From Nostoc sp. XA010 (lineage in GTDB: Bacteria > Cyanobacteriota > Cyanobacteriia > Cyanobacteriales > Nostocaceae), in assembly GCF_020829625.1 (NCBI RefSeq), contig NZ_JAIVFX010000021.1, positions 1 through 64,000 of the forward strand: a stretch of DNA of 64,000 bases, written 5' to 3'. The first letter of the stretch is position 1, and the number at the start of each line of letters is the position of its first letter. The translations under genes were made by a program, and so were the position numbers. Under the pieces are notes generated by a model. It was not told where the DNA came from. It ran no database searches and worked only from the letters and a program-made list of their open reading frames with translations. Of the stretch, positions 1 through 9,125 are shown piece after piece.

Positions 1-513
1 AACTGGAATCGATACCCAGCCATGAATTCCCAACCCTCCTGTTACCGCCAAGCCTGTCATCATCGGAATTAGGGAAATACCCTGCTCCTTCCAAAATGAA
101 GGCGATTTCCAAGCTGCAAAGGGATCGGTCTTGCTAGGTGAATCAGACGAAGCCTGCGGCAGTTGGATATCAAGATCGGATTTTAGGGCCAAAATTTGCG
201 GTAATGAGAGCTTATCTTCATCAAAATTAACTACCAAACTACCCGTTTGTTCATTGACGCTAACTTCCCTCACTCCTTCTATGGAGCGTAAATCTTGAGC
301 TATGTTGTCTAAGATCGAGTTAAGACTACTGTCAGTAGTACGCAGTCGCACGCGCCCGGTAGTTACATGAACTATTTGCAAGGCACCTGAGGGCTGTGCG
401 ATCGCTTTACTTGGACTCTGATTAACTTCGTTGCTTTGTGGTGTAAAGATTAAATTAGAAGATATTTTCGCTAAAATATTTAATTTTTCACGATTACTGA
501 TATTTTTAGTCAT
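1..513 (-). CDS. HMA-domain (HMA2-like) metal-associated protein, 5' part only
   Basis: The gene runs off the left edge, so only the first 171 residues are visible. The start is the ATG whose last base is at the right boundary. About residues 45-115 form a ferredoxin-like fold with the pattern of heavy-metal-associated domains (TTGRVRLRT, then DLRSIEGVREVSVNEQTGSL). No CxxC copper-binding pair is present, which fits the HMA2 subgroup. After a low-complexity linker the last residues are hydrophobic (LIPMMTGLAVTGG), probably the start of a membrane segment. Such proteins often accompany P-type metal ATPases or act in envelope metal handling; the specific role here is inferred. A near-perfect 7-1-7 palindrome lies about 120 bp upstream. 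The domain call is moderately sure; the partner and substrate are unknown. Confidence 0.7.
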   Translation of the reverse strand, partial: MTKNISNREKLNILAKISSNLIFTPQSNEVNQSPSKAIAQPSGALQIVHVTTGRVRLRTTDSSLNSILDNIAQDLRSIEGVREVSVNEQTGSLVVNFDEDKLSLPQILALKSDLDIQLPQASSDSPSKTDPFAAWKSPSFWKEQGISLIPMMTGLAVTGGLGIHGWVSIPV

Positions 514-633
514 TTACCCAATTAGCCAATAGCTACATCAACTTAAAGGTTAATAATAGATTAAATGTACCTTAAGTCTGCGGGTTAAGTGTGTGTCTTC
601 CGAATTATTTTGAATAACGTTTTGTTATGAAAA

Positions 634-648
634 TGATTATTATAATCA
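634..648. promoter_or_regulatory. 7-1-7 inverted repeat, Fur/Zur-like operator
   Basis: TGATTAT-T-ATAATCA is a perfect 7-1-7 palindrome. Known cyanobacterial Zur boxes have the form TGATAAT-N-ATTATCA, and Fur boxes are related. It lies upstream of the leftward HMA-domain gene and about 650 bp before the rightward porin, so the HMA gene is the likelier target. Metal-responsive control is an inference from the similarity. Confidence 0.45.
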
Positions 649-1304
649 AAGGCAACTATACAAAATTTTCAGGAGGGGATGGAAAATAATGGGGATTCGA
701 CCCCATCCGTTGCGCTAGCTTCCCGCTCTTTACGATAACTACGCTTGTATAGGCAATCACATTTGAGAAAATTGTGCAATACTATCGGTCAATCCTTGAG
801 GACTTTCAAGGGTAAGCGAACTCTTAAGAACAAACGCGCCTCCGATAAGCTATGCCGATCAAAGATGGGAAGTGGTGAACAAAGCTATTTCCTATTTTCT
901 ATCCTTTATTCCAGAATTACAGCTTATATCATTCTTTATTCCCTCTTTAAAAAGGAGGATTAAGGAGAATATAACGGTTATCAGTTGGGTGCAATATATA
1001 GTGTTTCTCTGACAAATGAAATATACGCATGAGCTTGATAAGCTTGTAAATTAAGGGTTTAATCCACTAACGTCAATAGGAATCGTGAAAATACTGCGTA
1101 GGTTTTGCCTAAAAAATTATAAACTCTTAATTTAGCAAACAAGGCATCTACAAGACTTTACGATTCTTTATCCGTAACAATTTTGTGAGGCATATCTTAA
1201 AGTTACTGCAATCTGATAAGATTTCCAACAAGTACAATAACTGCTTGATCTCTTTTTCTTGAAGCCAGTCATTTCAGGCCTTTTTTGGGAAAGGAAAATA
1301 AAAA
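649..1304. other. Intergenic region without a supported gene
   Basis: AT-rich gap between the divergent HMA gene and the porin. One 72-codon reading frame (745-963) has atypical composition and no recognisable features. A short GC-rich patch near 690-705 has a TTCGA core but does not fold as a tRNA. The porin promoter should lie in the last 150 bases; no clear box could be assigned. Confidence 0.5.
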
Positions 1305-3080
1305 ATGTCTAATCTATTGTGGAAAACTCTGGTACTAAGCCCAGTAGTTTTGGGAGTGACGGTGTTGGTTTCCGCTAGGGCTATGGCTACTAAAGTACCA
1401 GCCTCTTCTGAAGGTTTAAAGGCAAAAGTTGCTCAGGCAGAAGCACCAATAGCTTCTAGTGCTCCAAGATTCATCCAAACAGAGCCACTAAAACTTAATC
1501 GGCAGTTGGTTGCTCAAAAGACTGATGAAAACAAGGTTTTAGAAGAAGTTAACCGCTACACCAGTGAAGGCAAGAACCAGAATTCACTGTCTCAAGTCAC
1601 ATCAGTTTCTCAGTTTTCTGATGTACAGCCGACTGACTGGGCATTCCAAGCTTTACAATCCCTGGTTGAACGATACGGTTGTATTGCTGGATACCCCAAT
1701 AGCACTTACCGTGGCAACCGGGCACTAACGCGTTATGAATTTGCCGCAGGTTTGAATGCTTGTTTAGATCGGGTTAATGAACTGATTGCGACAGCAACGG
1801 CTGATTTAGTGACAAAACAGGATTTAGCAACCCTCCAACGTTTACAAGAGGAATTCTCGGCAGAACTAGCAACTCTGCGTGGTCGAGTAGATGCTGTAGA
1901 AGCACGGACGGCTGAACTGGAAGCAAATCAGTTTTCTACTACCACAAAATTGGTGGGTGAAGCTATTTTTGCCGTTACTGATGTGTTTGGCGGTAATACT
2001 GGCGATGCGAACAATACTGTGTTCCAAGATAGGGTACGTTTAGACTTGCAAAGCAGCTTCACGGGTAAAGACGTTTTACACACCCGTCTTGCAGCTGGTA
2101 ACGCAGCAGCCTTTTCAATAAGAGATAATGCTGGTCTTCCTATCGATACTACTGAAGGCACACAAACGTTTCAAGTCGGCACTACTAATAACAATAGTGT
2201 GATTATAGACTGGCTAGCGTATTACGTACCTATAGGGCCAGCCCAAGTTTACGTAGCGGCCACCGGAGGTATTCATAGCGATTATGCTGCCACTAACAAC
2301 CCTTACTTTGAGGACTACGATGGTGGTAATGGGGCTTTATCTACCTTTGCTTCTGAAAGTCCCATCTATCGCATTGGTGGTGGTGCAGGTGCAGCACTGA
2401 CTTTACCTTTTGGTAGCGGTGGCAGTGTTTTCAAACCAAGTTCACTGACTATAGGCTACTTGGCGTCAAATGCTAATAATCCTGGCGCAACTCAAGGTTT
2501 GTTACAGGGTAACTATGCAGCTCTTGGACAGTTGAACTTTAGTGTTGGCGATCGCTTGGCGATCGCTGCTACCTACGTTCACGGTTATCATGGTGCTGGA
2601 AGTATCGGTTTATTTGATGCAGGTAGTGGTTTGCCTGGCACTAGCCGCATCGTAGGTACTGGTCAAGCTAACACCCTAAGTGCCTTAAACGCATCTTCCA
2701 GTAATTCATACGGGATATCGGCAGCCTTCAGACCCAGCGATAAACTGTCAATAAGTGGCTTTGTTTCTTACCACGATGTCACAGGCTTTGGTGCAAATGA
2801 TGATTATGAAGCTTGGGGCTACGGTGTTGGGATAGCCTTACCTGACTTCGGTAAGCCGGGTAACGTTTTAGGTATTTTTGCTGGTGCAGAACCCTATTCC
2901 TTTAACCGACCAGGTTTTGCTGGTAATGATATACCATATCACTTTGAAGGCTTTTACAAGTATCGCGTATCAGATAACATTTCAATCACCCCTGGTGTTA
3001 TCTGGTTGACCTCGCCTGGTCAAAATAGCGGTAACGACGATGCGATTATCGGTACGCTGAGAACAACTTTCACCTTCTAA
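1305..3080 (+). CDS. SLH-domain outer-membrane porin (cyanobacterial OprB-like / iron-uptake porin)
   Basis: An outer-membrane beta-barrel of the cyanobacterial porin family. Residues 1-30 are a signal peptide (hydrophobic core LVLSPVVLGVTVLV, then ARAMA). An SLH domain follows at about 105-160 (DVQPTDWAFQALQSLVERYG, then RGNRALTRYEFAAGLNACLD); in this family it binds periplasmic cell-wall polymers. A coiled coil spans about 165-210 (LVTKQDLATLQRLQEEFSAEL). The rest is a glycine- and aromatic-rich barrel ending in the terminal strand signature TLRTTFTF with a final Phe. About 590 residues is typical. Family members are annotated as iron-uptake or carbohydrate-selective (OprB) porins; substrate cannot be read from sequence. 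A GGAAAGGA ribosome site precedes the ATG, and a strong hairpin terminator follows the stop. Single-gene unit. Confidence 0.92.
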   Translation: MSNLLWKTLVLSPVVLGVTVLVSARAMATKVPASSEGLKAKVAQAEAPIASSAPRFIQTEPLKLNRQLVAQKTDENKVLEEVNRYTSEGKNQNSLSQVTSVSQFSDVQPTDWAFQALQSLVERYGCIAGYPNSTYRGNRALTRYEFAAGLNACLDRVNELIATATADLVTKQDLATLQRLQEEFSAELATLRGRVDAVEARTAELEANQFSTTTKLVGEAIFAVTDVFGGNTGDANNTVFQDRVRLDLQSSFTGKDVLHTRLAAGNAAAFSIRDNAGLPIDTTEGTQTFQVGTTNNNSVIIDWLAYYVPIGPAQVYVAATGGIHSDYAATNNPYFEDYDGGNGALSTFASESPIYRIGGGAGAALTLPFGSGGSVFKPSSLTIGYLASNANNPGATQGLLQGNYAALGQLNFSVGDRLAIAATYVHGYHGAGSIGLFDAGSGLPGTSRIVGTGQANTLSALNASSSNSYGISAAFRPSDKLSISGFVSYHDVTGFGANDDYEAWGYGVGIALPDFGKPGNVLGIFAGAEPYSFNRPGFAGNDIPYHFEGFYKYRVSDNISITPGVIWLTSPGQNSGNDDAIIGTLRTTFTF

Positions 3081-3102
3081 AGGTTTACAGCAAAAGTGTC
3101 GA

Positions 3103-3136
3103 GAATGCAGAATTCTGAATTTAGAATTCTGCATTC
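3103..3136 (+). terminator. Rho-independent terminator of the porin gene
   Basis: A perfect 14-bp stem (gaatgcagaattct paired with agaattctgcattc) and a 6-nt loop sit 22 nt after the porin stop. A T-rich tract follows (TTCTTCAATTTTTAGTTTTT). Confidence 0.8.
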
Positions 3137-3170
3137 TTCTTCAATTTTTAGTTTTTAATTTTTGACTGAG

Positions 3171-3455
3171 TTATTGCATCAAAATCTGACGGCTTAAAAT
3201 ACTCATGACTTCATCTGGATTACCTGTTGGTAGTAGCGCACTCCAGTCACCAACGCTGGCATAGCCGAGAACTTGCAACAAGCGAATTGTGCTGGTAACG
3301 GCTTTTGGTGAACCAATGAATAAATGTTTAATCGGTTCTCTTTTTGGCGATTGCTTTTGCTCAGATAGATTCAGAGGGGGTGCATTGTTGCCTTGGGTAG
3401 GTAAATACTGCTTTTGTTGTGATTTGGCAAACTTTTTTGATTGTGCAATGATCAT
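3171..3455 (-). CDS. Small conserved-looking protein of unknown function
   Basis: A 94-residue soluble protein with a basic, Gln-rich N-terminal third and a more ordered C-terminal half (HLFIGSPKAVTSTIRLLQVL, then VGDWSALLPTGNPDEVMSIL). No signal peptide, membrane segment or catalytic motif was recognised. The ATG used here has a GGAG seven bases upstream. An upstream in-frame TTG would add four residues but would overlap that ribosome site. The gene converges on the porin, whose terminator hairpin lies between them. I am fairly confident it is a real gene because of the ordered C-terminus and good ribosome site, but assign no function. Confidence 0.6.
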   Translation of the reverse strand: MIIAQSKKFAKSQQKQYLPTQGNNAPPLNLSEQKQSPKREPIKHLFIGSPKAVTSTIRLLQVLGYASVGDWSALLPTGNPDEVMSILSRQILMQ

Positions 3456-3482
3456 ACTTGACTCCAATTGTAGGGGTTAAAT

Positions 3483-3524
3483 GAAAGGCGATCGCCCTCG
3501 GCCAAGAGTCCGCGATCGCCTTTC
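3483..3524. repeat. HIP1-containing 13-bp inverted repeat
   Basis: Perfect arms gaaaggcgatcgc and gcgatcgcctttc are separated by 16 nt. Each arm carries a GCGATCGC-type core. It lies just upstream of the leftward small gene, so it could form a 5' hairpin on that transcript or mark a promoter boundary. No T-run follows on the leftward side. Confidence 0.6.
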
Positions 3525-3673
3525 TTATTTGAATTTATAGTATATTTTTATACTTATCAATAGTTATTTAAGTGTTTTTACATAGATTTAGGCATGAGGA
3601 ATTGGTGTAAGTTTTTGTGCAATGTCTAACGATAAGCTGTTTTGCGTCTACGCTTTGTATCAGTTCAACTCTT

Positions 3674-3729
3674 GCGATCGCCCTACAGCCCTTTGGGCAT
3701 CCTACGGCAGGCGTTGGCAAAGCGATCGC
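3674..3729. repeat. Palindromic intergenic repeat bounded by GCGATCGC
   Basis: Two GCGATCGC octamers bracket a sequence containing ccctttgggcatcctacggcaggcg, a class of short palindromic repeat that recurs in this window (compare 12184-12212 and 58780-58807). No coding potential. Confidence 0.5.
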
Positions 3730-3873
3730 TTTTGTGTTTAATGAAAGCAAATTTGCTAAGTTCCTATATTAGACTTCTTGCATGAATCAATGAGCTTTCA
3801 CCCTAAATCCTTCTCCCAAGCTTGGGAGAAGGGGTTGGGGGATGTAGCTCGCTTCCCGCAGGGTGGGCTAATT

Positions 3874-4057
3874 TTGAATTCGGGCAGTCGTTTATTGAAT
3901 TCGGGCAGTCGTTTATTGAATTCGGGCAGTTGTTTATTGAATTCGGGCAGTCGTTTATTGAATTCGGGCAGTTGTTTATTGAATTCGGGCAGTCGTTTAT
4001 TGAATTCGGGTAGTCGTTTATTGAATTTGTGCAGTCGTTTATTGAATTCGGGCAATC
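3874..4057. repeat. 21-bp tandem repeat array (minisatellite), 8 full units plus a partial one
   Basis: The unit ttgaattcgggcagtcgttta is repeated head to tail with only C/T and a few other changes between copies. The period is divisible by three, so several frames on both strands stay open through it, giving artefactual peptides; I do not call these genes. Two other intergenic arrays in this window have periods of 21 and 63 bp. Confidence 0.95.
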
Positions 4058-4224
4058 TACAAGAATTTACATAAAGATATTCAAGATTTTTGTAATAAAT
4101 AAATTATTTATACTGAATAATGCGGGTGTCAATTAACCCTAATTATGTCTATCCTAGTGCTGTACAGTTCAGGGTAGAACTCAGTTTTTGTCCTGACGCA
4201 TTATTAAAAACAGGAAAGTGATTT

Positions 4225-4587
4225 ATGTCACGTCCAAAACGCGGATCTAAAGTACTTGATAGAGCGCAGCGTCGGATTGCAGCTTTGAAATCGATCAGTC
4301 CCACCTTAGACCTAGGGAATGGGGTAACAATTGACTCTTTTGCAGCCCTGATCAAAACAACCCAAGACAAGCTAGAAATTTATAACTCAAGCCTTTCCAC
4401 CGTGGATATGACTCAGGAAGTCTTAGAAGTTACCGAAAAGTCGCTGATGGAACTAACAGAACACATGTTACTCAGTGTAGCTGCAAAGTATGGCAAGAAT
4501 AGCGATGAGTACAAAATGGCGGGGGGCGTTCGTCGAAGCGATCGCAAGCGTCCGGTGCGTCAACCTAAACAAGGGGCTGTTGTTTGA
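4225..4587 (+). CDS. Hypothetical protein, basic termini with helical core
   Basis: A 120-residue protein. The N-terminus is very basic (SRPKRGSKVLDRAQRR), the middle third is helical (about residues 40-95, including EVLEVTEKSLMELTEHMLL), and the C-terminus is again basic (VRRSDRKRPVRQPKQ). No signal peptide or membrane segment. The charged ends suggest nucleic-acid or cell-wall contact, but nothing specific was recognised. AGGAAAG precedes the ATG at good spacing, and an inverted repeat follows the stop. It stands alone between the minisatellite and the TPR-CHAT gene. Confidence 0.7.
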   Translation: MSRPKRGSKVLDRAQRRIAALKSISPTLDLGNGVTIDSFAALIKTTQDKLEIYNSSLSTVDMTQEVLEVTEKSLMELTEHMLLSVAAKYGKNSDEYKMAGGVRRSDRKRPVRQPKQGAVV

Positions 4588-4591
4588 TAAA

Positions 4592-4624
4592 CAGGACTTA
4601 TGCGGTGATACTGCGTAAGTCCTG
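4592..4624 (+). terminator. Inverted repeat downstream of the 120-aa gene, terminator-like
   Basis: Arms caggacttatgc and gcgtaagtcctg pair over 12 bp with one G-T wobble around a 9-nt loop. The sequence resembles dispersed cyanobacterial repeats. No clear T-run follows, so termination is only probable. Confidence 0.5.
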
Positions 4625-4691
4625 GTATAAACAGCCTCTTATTTAGCCAATAAGTTATGATATCAATTAATTTATTGGACTTTGGGTAATA

Positions 4692-7600
4692 ATGCCAAAT
4701 CCTAACGTAGCAAGTTTACTAGAGCAAGGACACAACCAACTGGATCGGGGAGAGTACCAAGCAGCTTTACAGATTTTTCAGCAAGCTGCTGTACTAGAAC
4801 CGGAAAACCCCAAAGTAAGTTATGGGTTGGGTCTAACTTGTTATCGTCTGGAACAATACCACGAGTCTATTGAATACCTGAACAAAGCTTTGAGAATTAA
4901 GCCAAACTACATTTTGGCGCTAGTATGGCGAGGATTGGCTTGCCAAAAAATTGACCCGCAGCAAGCACAAGCAGATTTTGATCGAGCGATCGCACTTATC
5001 CCCCAAGATTCAGAAGACTGGCAAGGTAGAGGAATTGTATTAAATGAATTACAAGGCCACGAAGAAGCTATTGCATCTTACGACCAAGCACTGAAAATTA
5101 ATCCAAATAACGATAAAGCTTGGTACATCCGGGGGATTACCCTCTCGGATTTGAAACGCTACGAAAAAGCTGTTGCATCTTACGACCAAGCACTGAAAAT
5201 TAAACCAGATAACGATCAAGCTTGGTACATCCGGGGGATTACCCTCTCGGATTTGAAACGCTACGAAGAAGCTGTTGCATCTTACGACCAAGCACTGAAA
5301 ATTAATCCAAATAACGATAAAGCTTGGTACATCCGGGGAATTACCCTCTCGGATTTGAAACGCTACGAAGAAGCTATTGCATCTTATGACCAAGCACTGA
5401 AAATTAATCCAAATAACGATAAAGCTTGGTACATCCGGGGGATTACCCTCTCGGATTTGAAACGCTACGAAGAAGCTATTGCATCTTTCGACCAAGCACT
5501 GAAAATTAAACCAAATAACGATGAGGCTTGGTACATCCGGGGGATTGTACTGAGGGTTTTGGAACGCCACGAAGAAGCTGTTGCATCTTTCGACCAAACA
5601 CTGAAAATTAAACCAGACAACGATGAGGCTTGGTACATCCGGGGGATTACCCTCTGGGATTTGAAACGCCACGAAGAAGCTGTTGCATCTTTTGACCAAA
5701 CACTGAAAATTAAACCAGACAACGATAAAGCTTGGTACATCCGGGGGATTACCCTCTCGGATTTGGAACGCCACGAAGAAGCTGTTGCATCTTTCGACCA
5801 AACACTGAAAATTAAACCAAATAACGATAAAGCTTGGTACATCCGGGGGATTACCCTCTCGGATTTGGAACGCCACGAAGAAGCTGTTGCATCTTTCGAC
5901 CAAACACTGAAAATTAATCCAAATAACGATAAAGCTTGGTACATCCGGGGGATTACCCTCTCGGATTTGAAACGCTACGAAGAAGCTGTTGCATCTTATG
6001 ACCAAGTACTGAAAATTAAACCAGATAATGATGAGGCTTGGTACATTCGGGGGATTGTGCTGTGGAATTTGGAACGCTACGAAGAAGCTGTTGCATCTTA
6101 CGACCAAGTACTGAAAATTAAACCAGATAACGATTCGGCTTGGTACATTCGGGGGATTGTGCTGTGGAATTTGGAACGCTACGAAGAAGCTGTTGCATCT
6201 TACGACCAAGTACTGAAAATTAAACCAGATAATGATGAGGCTTGGTACATGCGGGGGATTGTGCTCTCGCATTTGGAACGCTACGAAGAAGCTGTTGCAT
6301 CTTTCGACCAAGCCATTGAATTTAAACCAGACTTCGATTCGGCTTGGTACAACCGGGGGAATGCGCTCTCGAATTTGGGACGCTACGAAGAAGCTGTTGC
6401 ATCTTTCGACCAAGTACTGAAAATTAAACCAGACGACGATTCGGCTTGGTACAACCGAGGGTTTGCGCTCTTGAATTTGAAACGCTACGAAGAAGCTGTT
6501 GCATCTTACGACCAAGTACTGAAAATTAAACCAGATAATGATGAGGCTTGGAACAACCGGGGGATTGCGCTCTTGAATTTGGGACGCTACGAAGAAGCTG
6601 TTGCATCTTTCGACCAAGTACTGAAAATTAAACCAGATAACGATTCGGCTTGGTACATGCGGGGGAATGCGCTCTTGAATTTGGGACGCCACGAAGAAGC
6701 TGTTGCATCTTTCGACCAAGTACTGAAAATTAAACCAGACTTCGATTGGGCTTGGTTCTACCGGGGGATTGCGCTGGTGTATTTGGGACGCTACGAAGAA
6801 GCTGTTGCATCTTTCGACCAAGCCATCGAATTTAAACTAGACTTCGATTGGGCTTGGTTCTACCGGGGGATTGCGCTGGTATATTTGGAACGCTACGAAG
6901 AAGCTGTTGCATCCTACGACAAAGCCATCGAATTAAAACCAGATAAGCATGAAGCTTTGGTTAACAAAGGAAATGTACTCGTTAAGTTAAAGCGAGATAC
7001 AGAAGCCATTGAATTTTATAATCGCGCTCTTAACTGTATAGATCCTCAGTGGTGGGAAGCTTGGAATAAGAATCAGGGTTTAGCAAACATATCTGCTCTA
7101 AATGAGGAAGCTGCTGTAAAAATTTCGGTACAGATACCAACACCTAACGATCAACAAACTACTATCGAATTGCGTCTTGAAAAATCGAAACAGTTGCAAT
7201 ATTACATGATGCAACAACCAAGTCTTTTCTCAGATTTATCTGAAGCAAAAAAAAGCTATGAAGAAGCCCTTGAGTTCCTGACGTTTGATAATTTTCCAGA
7301 GCAACACTTGCAATTCTTACAAGAATTGCTGAAAGTATATTCATCGGATAACCCTGAAGAATTCCAAAAAAATTTGGAGAAAGGGACTCAGCAGTTAGAA
7401 GAATTGAATAGAGAACCCAAATCAGAGCAAGCGAGAATCAAGCTAGACAGAAAATTAGCGGCTTTTAATCAAATGCGGGTAGATATCCTTGCACAGTCAA
7501 CAGATCCAGAGAAACACATAGAAGCTTTAGAAACAGCAGAGGTACGCAAGAATACTTGCCTTGCTTGGCTGAGGGAAGGTTCAATTTATCAACCGCCTAC

Positions 7601-8849
7601 CGGGTTTGAGTTTAAACAGACAGAAAAACTACTTAATCCCAAAACTGCGGCAATTTACTGGCATCTCAGCCCTATTGCTATCACTACTTTCATTATCAAA
7701 CATAATGAACCCCTAAAAATCCTGCAACTACAATTACCAAGCAAATTACAACAGGGAGGCTATAGCCCTTATTTTTATCAGCTTCAGCGTTTTGAAAGCT
7801 GGATGCAGCAATGGAAAAAGTCTTATCAGGATTACTGTAATGTTTCTAACACAGATAAAAAAACGACTCCTTGGCGGAAAAATATGAAATCTATCTTGGA
7901 AACTCTTGGTGAAATTCTAGAAATTAAGCGCATTGTTCAAGACAATCTCCAAGATGTTGATAACTTGATTCTCATTCCCCACCGGGAATTACACCTATTA
8001 CCCCTAGATTATCTGTTTAAAGATAAAGATTTTATCATTACTTACCTACCAAGTTTTCAGATTGGCTTGCAGTTGTTGGAATTGCCATCAAACAGCGAAA
8101 ATACCGATAGCCAAAAACTTCTGAATATAGAAATGCACTTAAATAAACTTTCTTATACAATAATTCAATCTGCTGCTCTTTACCACCTATATCCAAGTTA
8201 TGGTAAATTGCCAGACCCGCCTTTAACAAAAACTAACTTAATCAAAGCTTTAGGAGAGTATGAAGGTTACTTTCACTTTACAGGACATGGCTATCACATT
8301 TTAGATCGGCCGAGAGAATCAGCTTTGGCGTTAGCAGACACAGAGAAATTGACTTTGGGTGACATTTTTGAGTGTCAAGAATTAGACTTACGAAAGTATC
8401 AACTCATTTGTCTTTCTGCTTGCGAAACTGGGATCACTAGCCAGGAATTTAGCAAAGAGAGGATAATCGATGAATATGTTGGTTTAGTAAGTGGGTTTCT
8501 TGCTAAGGGAGCAAACAACGTTGTTAGTACTCTTTGGAGAGTCGATGAACTTCCCACTACTTTACTTATAATTAAATTTTACCAGTTACTCAAGCAAAGA
8601 CAAACCCCTACCATAGCACTGAGAAAAGCAAAAGATTGGTTACGTCAGTTAACCTATAAAGATTTAGCTAAGTGGTATAGAGACTTAGCCAAGAAATTGA
8701 ATGAACCCCATTCGAGAGCGTATCTGAAAACAGAAGCGGAAATTATTGAAGATGACACAAAGAAAAAGGAATCTACCGAACCTCCCTATGCTCATCCTTA
8801 TTATTCGGCTGGCTTTATTTTAACTGGTAAACCAAGTACAACAGGGTAA
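4692..8849 (+). CDS. TPR-CHAT protein (caspase-like CHAT protease with long TPR array)
   Basis: A 1385-residue cytosolic protein. Residues about 10-785 are 34-residue TPR units; at least 19 consecutive ones are near-identical (core AWYIRGITLSDLKRYEEAVA). A helical linker follows. The C-terminal CHAT domain (about 1090-1380) belongs to the caspase/gingipain clan, and both catalytic residues are present: His1199 in FHFTGHGYH and Cys1244 in LICLSACETG. The later motif GLVSGFLAKGANNVVSTLW is also typical. CHAT proteins act as regulated proteases, for example in heterocyst development (HetF), in CRISPR-linked Craspase and in gasdermin activation. The target here is unknown. TPRs normally sense or bind partner proteins. 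The two downstream same-strand genes are candidate substrates or effectors, although a 276-bp gap with a palindromic repeat separates them. Confidence 0.93.
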   Translation: MPNPNVASLLEQGHNQLDRGEYQAALQIFQQAAVLEPENPKVSYGLGLTCYRLEQYHESIEYLNKALRIKPNYILALVWRGLACQKIDPQQAQADFDRAIALIPQDSEDWQGRGIVLNELQGHEEAIASYDQALKINPNNDKAWYIRGITLSDLKRYEKAVASYDQALKIKPDNDQAWYIRGITLSDLKRYEEAVASYDQALKINPNNDKAWYIRGITLSDLKRYEEAIASYDQALKINPNNDKAWYIRGITLSDLKRYEEAIASFDQALKIKPNNDEAWYIRGIVLRVLERHEEAVASFDQTLKIKPDNDEAWYIRGITLWDLKRHEEAVASFDQTLKIKPDNDKAWYIRGITLSDLERHEEAVASFDQTLKIKPNNDKAWYIRGITLSDLERHEEAVASFDQTLKINPNNDKAWYIRGITLSDLKRYEEAVASYDQVLKIKPDNDEAWYIRGIVLWNLERYEEAVASYDQVLKIKPDNDSAWYIRGIVLWNLERYEEAVASYDQVLKIKPDNDEAWYMRGIVLSHLERYEEAVASFDQAIEFKPDFDSAWYNRGNALSNLGRYEEAVASFDQVLKIKPDDDSAWYNRGFALLNLKRYEEAVASYDQVLKIKPDNDEAWNNRGIALLNLGRYEEAVASFDQVLKIKPDNDSAWYMRGNALLNLGRHEEAVASFDQVLKIKPDFDWAWFYRGIALVYLGRYEEAVASFDQAIEFKLDFDWAWFYRGIALVYLERYEEAVASYDKAIELKPDKHEALVNKGNVLVKLKRDTEAIEFYNRALNCIDPQWWEAWNKNQGLANISALNEEAAVKISVQIPTPNDQQTTIELRLEKSKQLQYYMMQQPSLFSDLSEAKKSYEEALEFLTFDNFPEQHLQFLQELLKVYSSDNPEEFQKNLEKGTQQLEELNREPKSEQARIKLDRKLAAFNQMRVDILAQSTDPEKHIEALETAEVRKNTCLAWLREGSIYQPPTGFEFKQTEKLLNPKTAAIYWHLSPIAITTFIIKHNEPLKILQLQLPSKLQQGGYSPYFYQLQRFESWMQQWKKSYQDYCNVSNTDKKTTPWRKNMKSILETLGEILEIKRIVQDNLQDVDNLILIPHRELHLLPLDYLFKDKDFIITYLPSFQIGLQLLELPSNSENTDSQKLLNIEMHLNKLSYTIIQSAALYHLYPSYGKLPDPPLTKTNLIKALGEYEGYFHFTGHGYHILDRPRESALALADTEKLTLGDIFECQELDLRKYQLICLSACETGITSQEFSKERIIDEYVGLVSGFLAKGANNVVSTLWRVDELPTTLLIIKFYQLLKQRQTPTIALRKAKDWLRQLTYKDLAKWYRDLAKKLNEPHSRAYLKTEAEIIEDDTKKKESTEPPYAHPYYSAGFILTGKPSTTG
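5050..6955 (+). repeat. 102-bp coding repeat array inside the TPR-CHAT gene
   Basis: About 19 direct repeats of 102 bp encode the near-identical TPR units. Long stretches such as gcttggtacatccgggggat recur almost unchanged. Conservation at DNA level, not just protein level, points to recent duplication or homogenisation by recombination. The array creates a long antisense open frame on the other strand, which is an artefact. Confidence 0.93.
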
Positions 8850-8975
8850 AATGAGCCAGTTCGTTGGAAAGCCAACGCTTTTTACATATTTTAGGTGTTA
8901 TGGTTAGTCCGCATAATTAGTTATGATTCTCACAGTCATCGCACCCCTAACCCCCTGTGTATACACAAGTCCTAT

Positions 8976-9060
8976 TACCCCCCTTAATCCCCCCTTATAA
9001 AGGGGGGAAACAGAAAAAATGTTGTTCCCTCCCTTTTATAAGGGGAGGGTTAGGGTGGGG
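8976..9060. repeat. Palindromic C-run/G-run repeat between CHAT gene and downstream pair
   Basis: Contains the hairpin ccccccttataaagggggg and a second, related hairpin (cccttttataagggg), with outer arms that also pair roughly. Similar sequence occurs in frame inside pbpC (58931-58963). It could attenuate transcription between the CHAT gene and the following pair. Confidence 0.6.
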
Positions 9061-9125
9061 TAAAACCAAGATTTCTCAACTACTTGTGATATTAGCTTTA
9101 TCTCCTTTACCCCCTATTTCATCCT

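Noticed and set aside
676..715. tRNA- or tmRNA-like patch around ggggattcgacccc
   Set aside because: The TTCGA core is out of register with its stem, and no acceptor or anticodon arm, nor a matching distal half, could be found.
745..963. 72-codon open frame upstream of the porin
   Set aside because: Composition is not protein-like, there is no ribosome site, and no motif was recognised; treated as chance.
3874..4057. Possible CRISPR array
   Set aside because: The units are contiguous with no variable spacers; the same holds for 27291-27452 and 32394-32669. No cas genes are present.
3778..4074. Open frames on both strands through the 21-bp array
   Set aside because: They are open only because the repeat period is a multiple of three; no start context or non-repeat domain supports them.
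5049..6821. 590-codon antisense open frame
   Set aside because: It is the reverse strand of the TPR repeat array; its own 34-residue periodicity merely mirrors the sense repeats.
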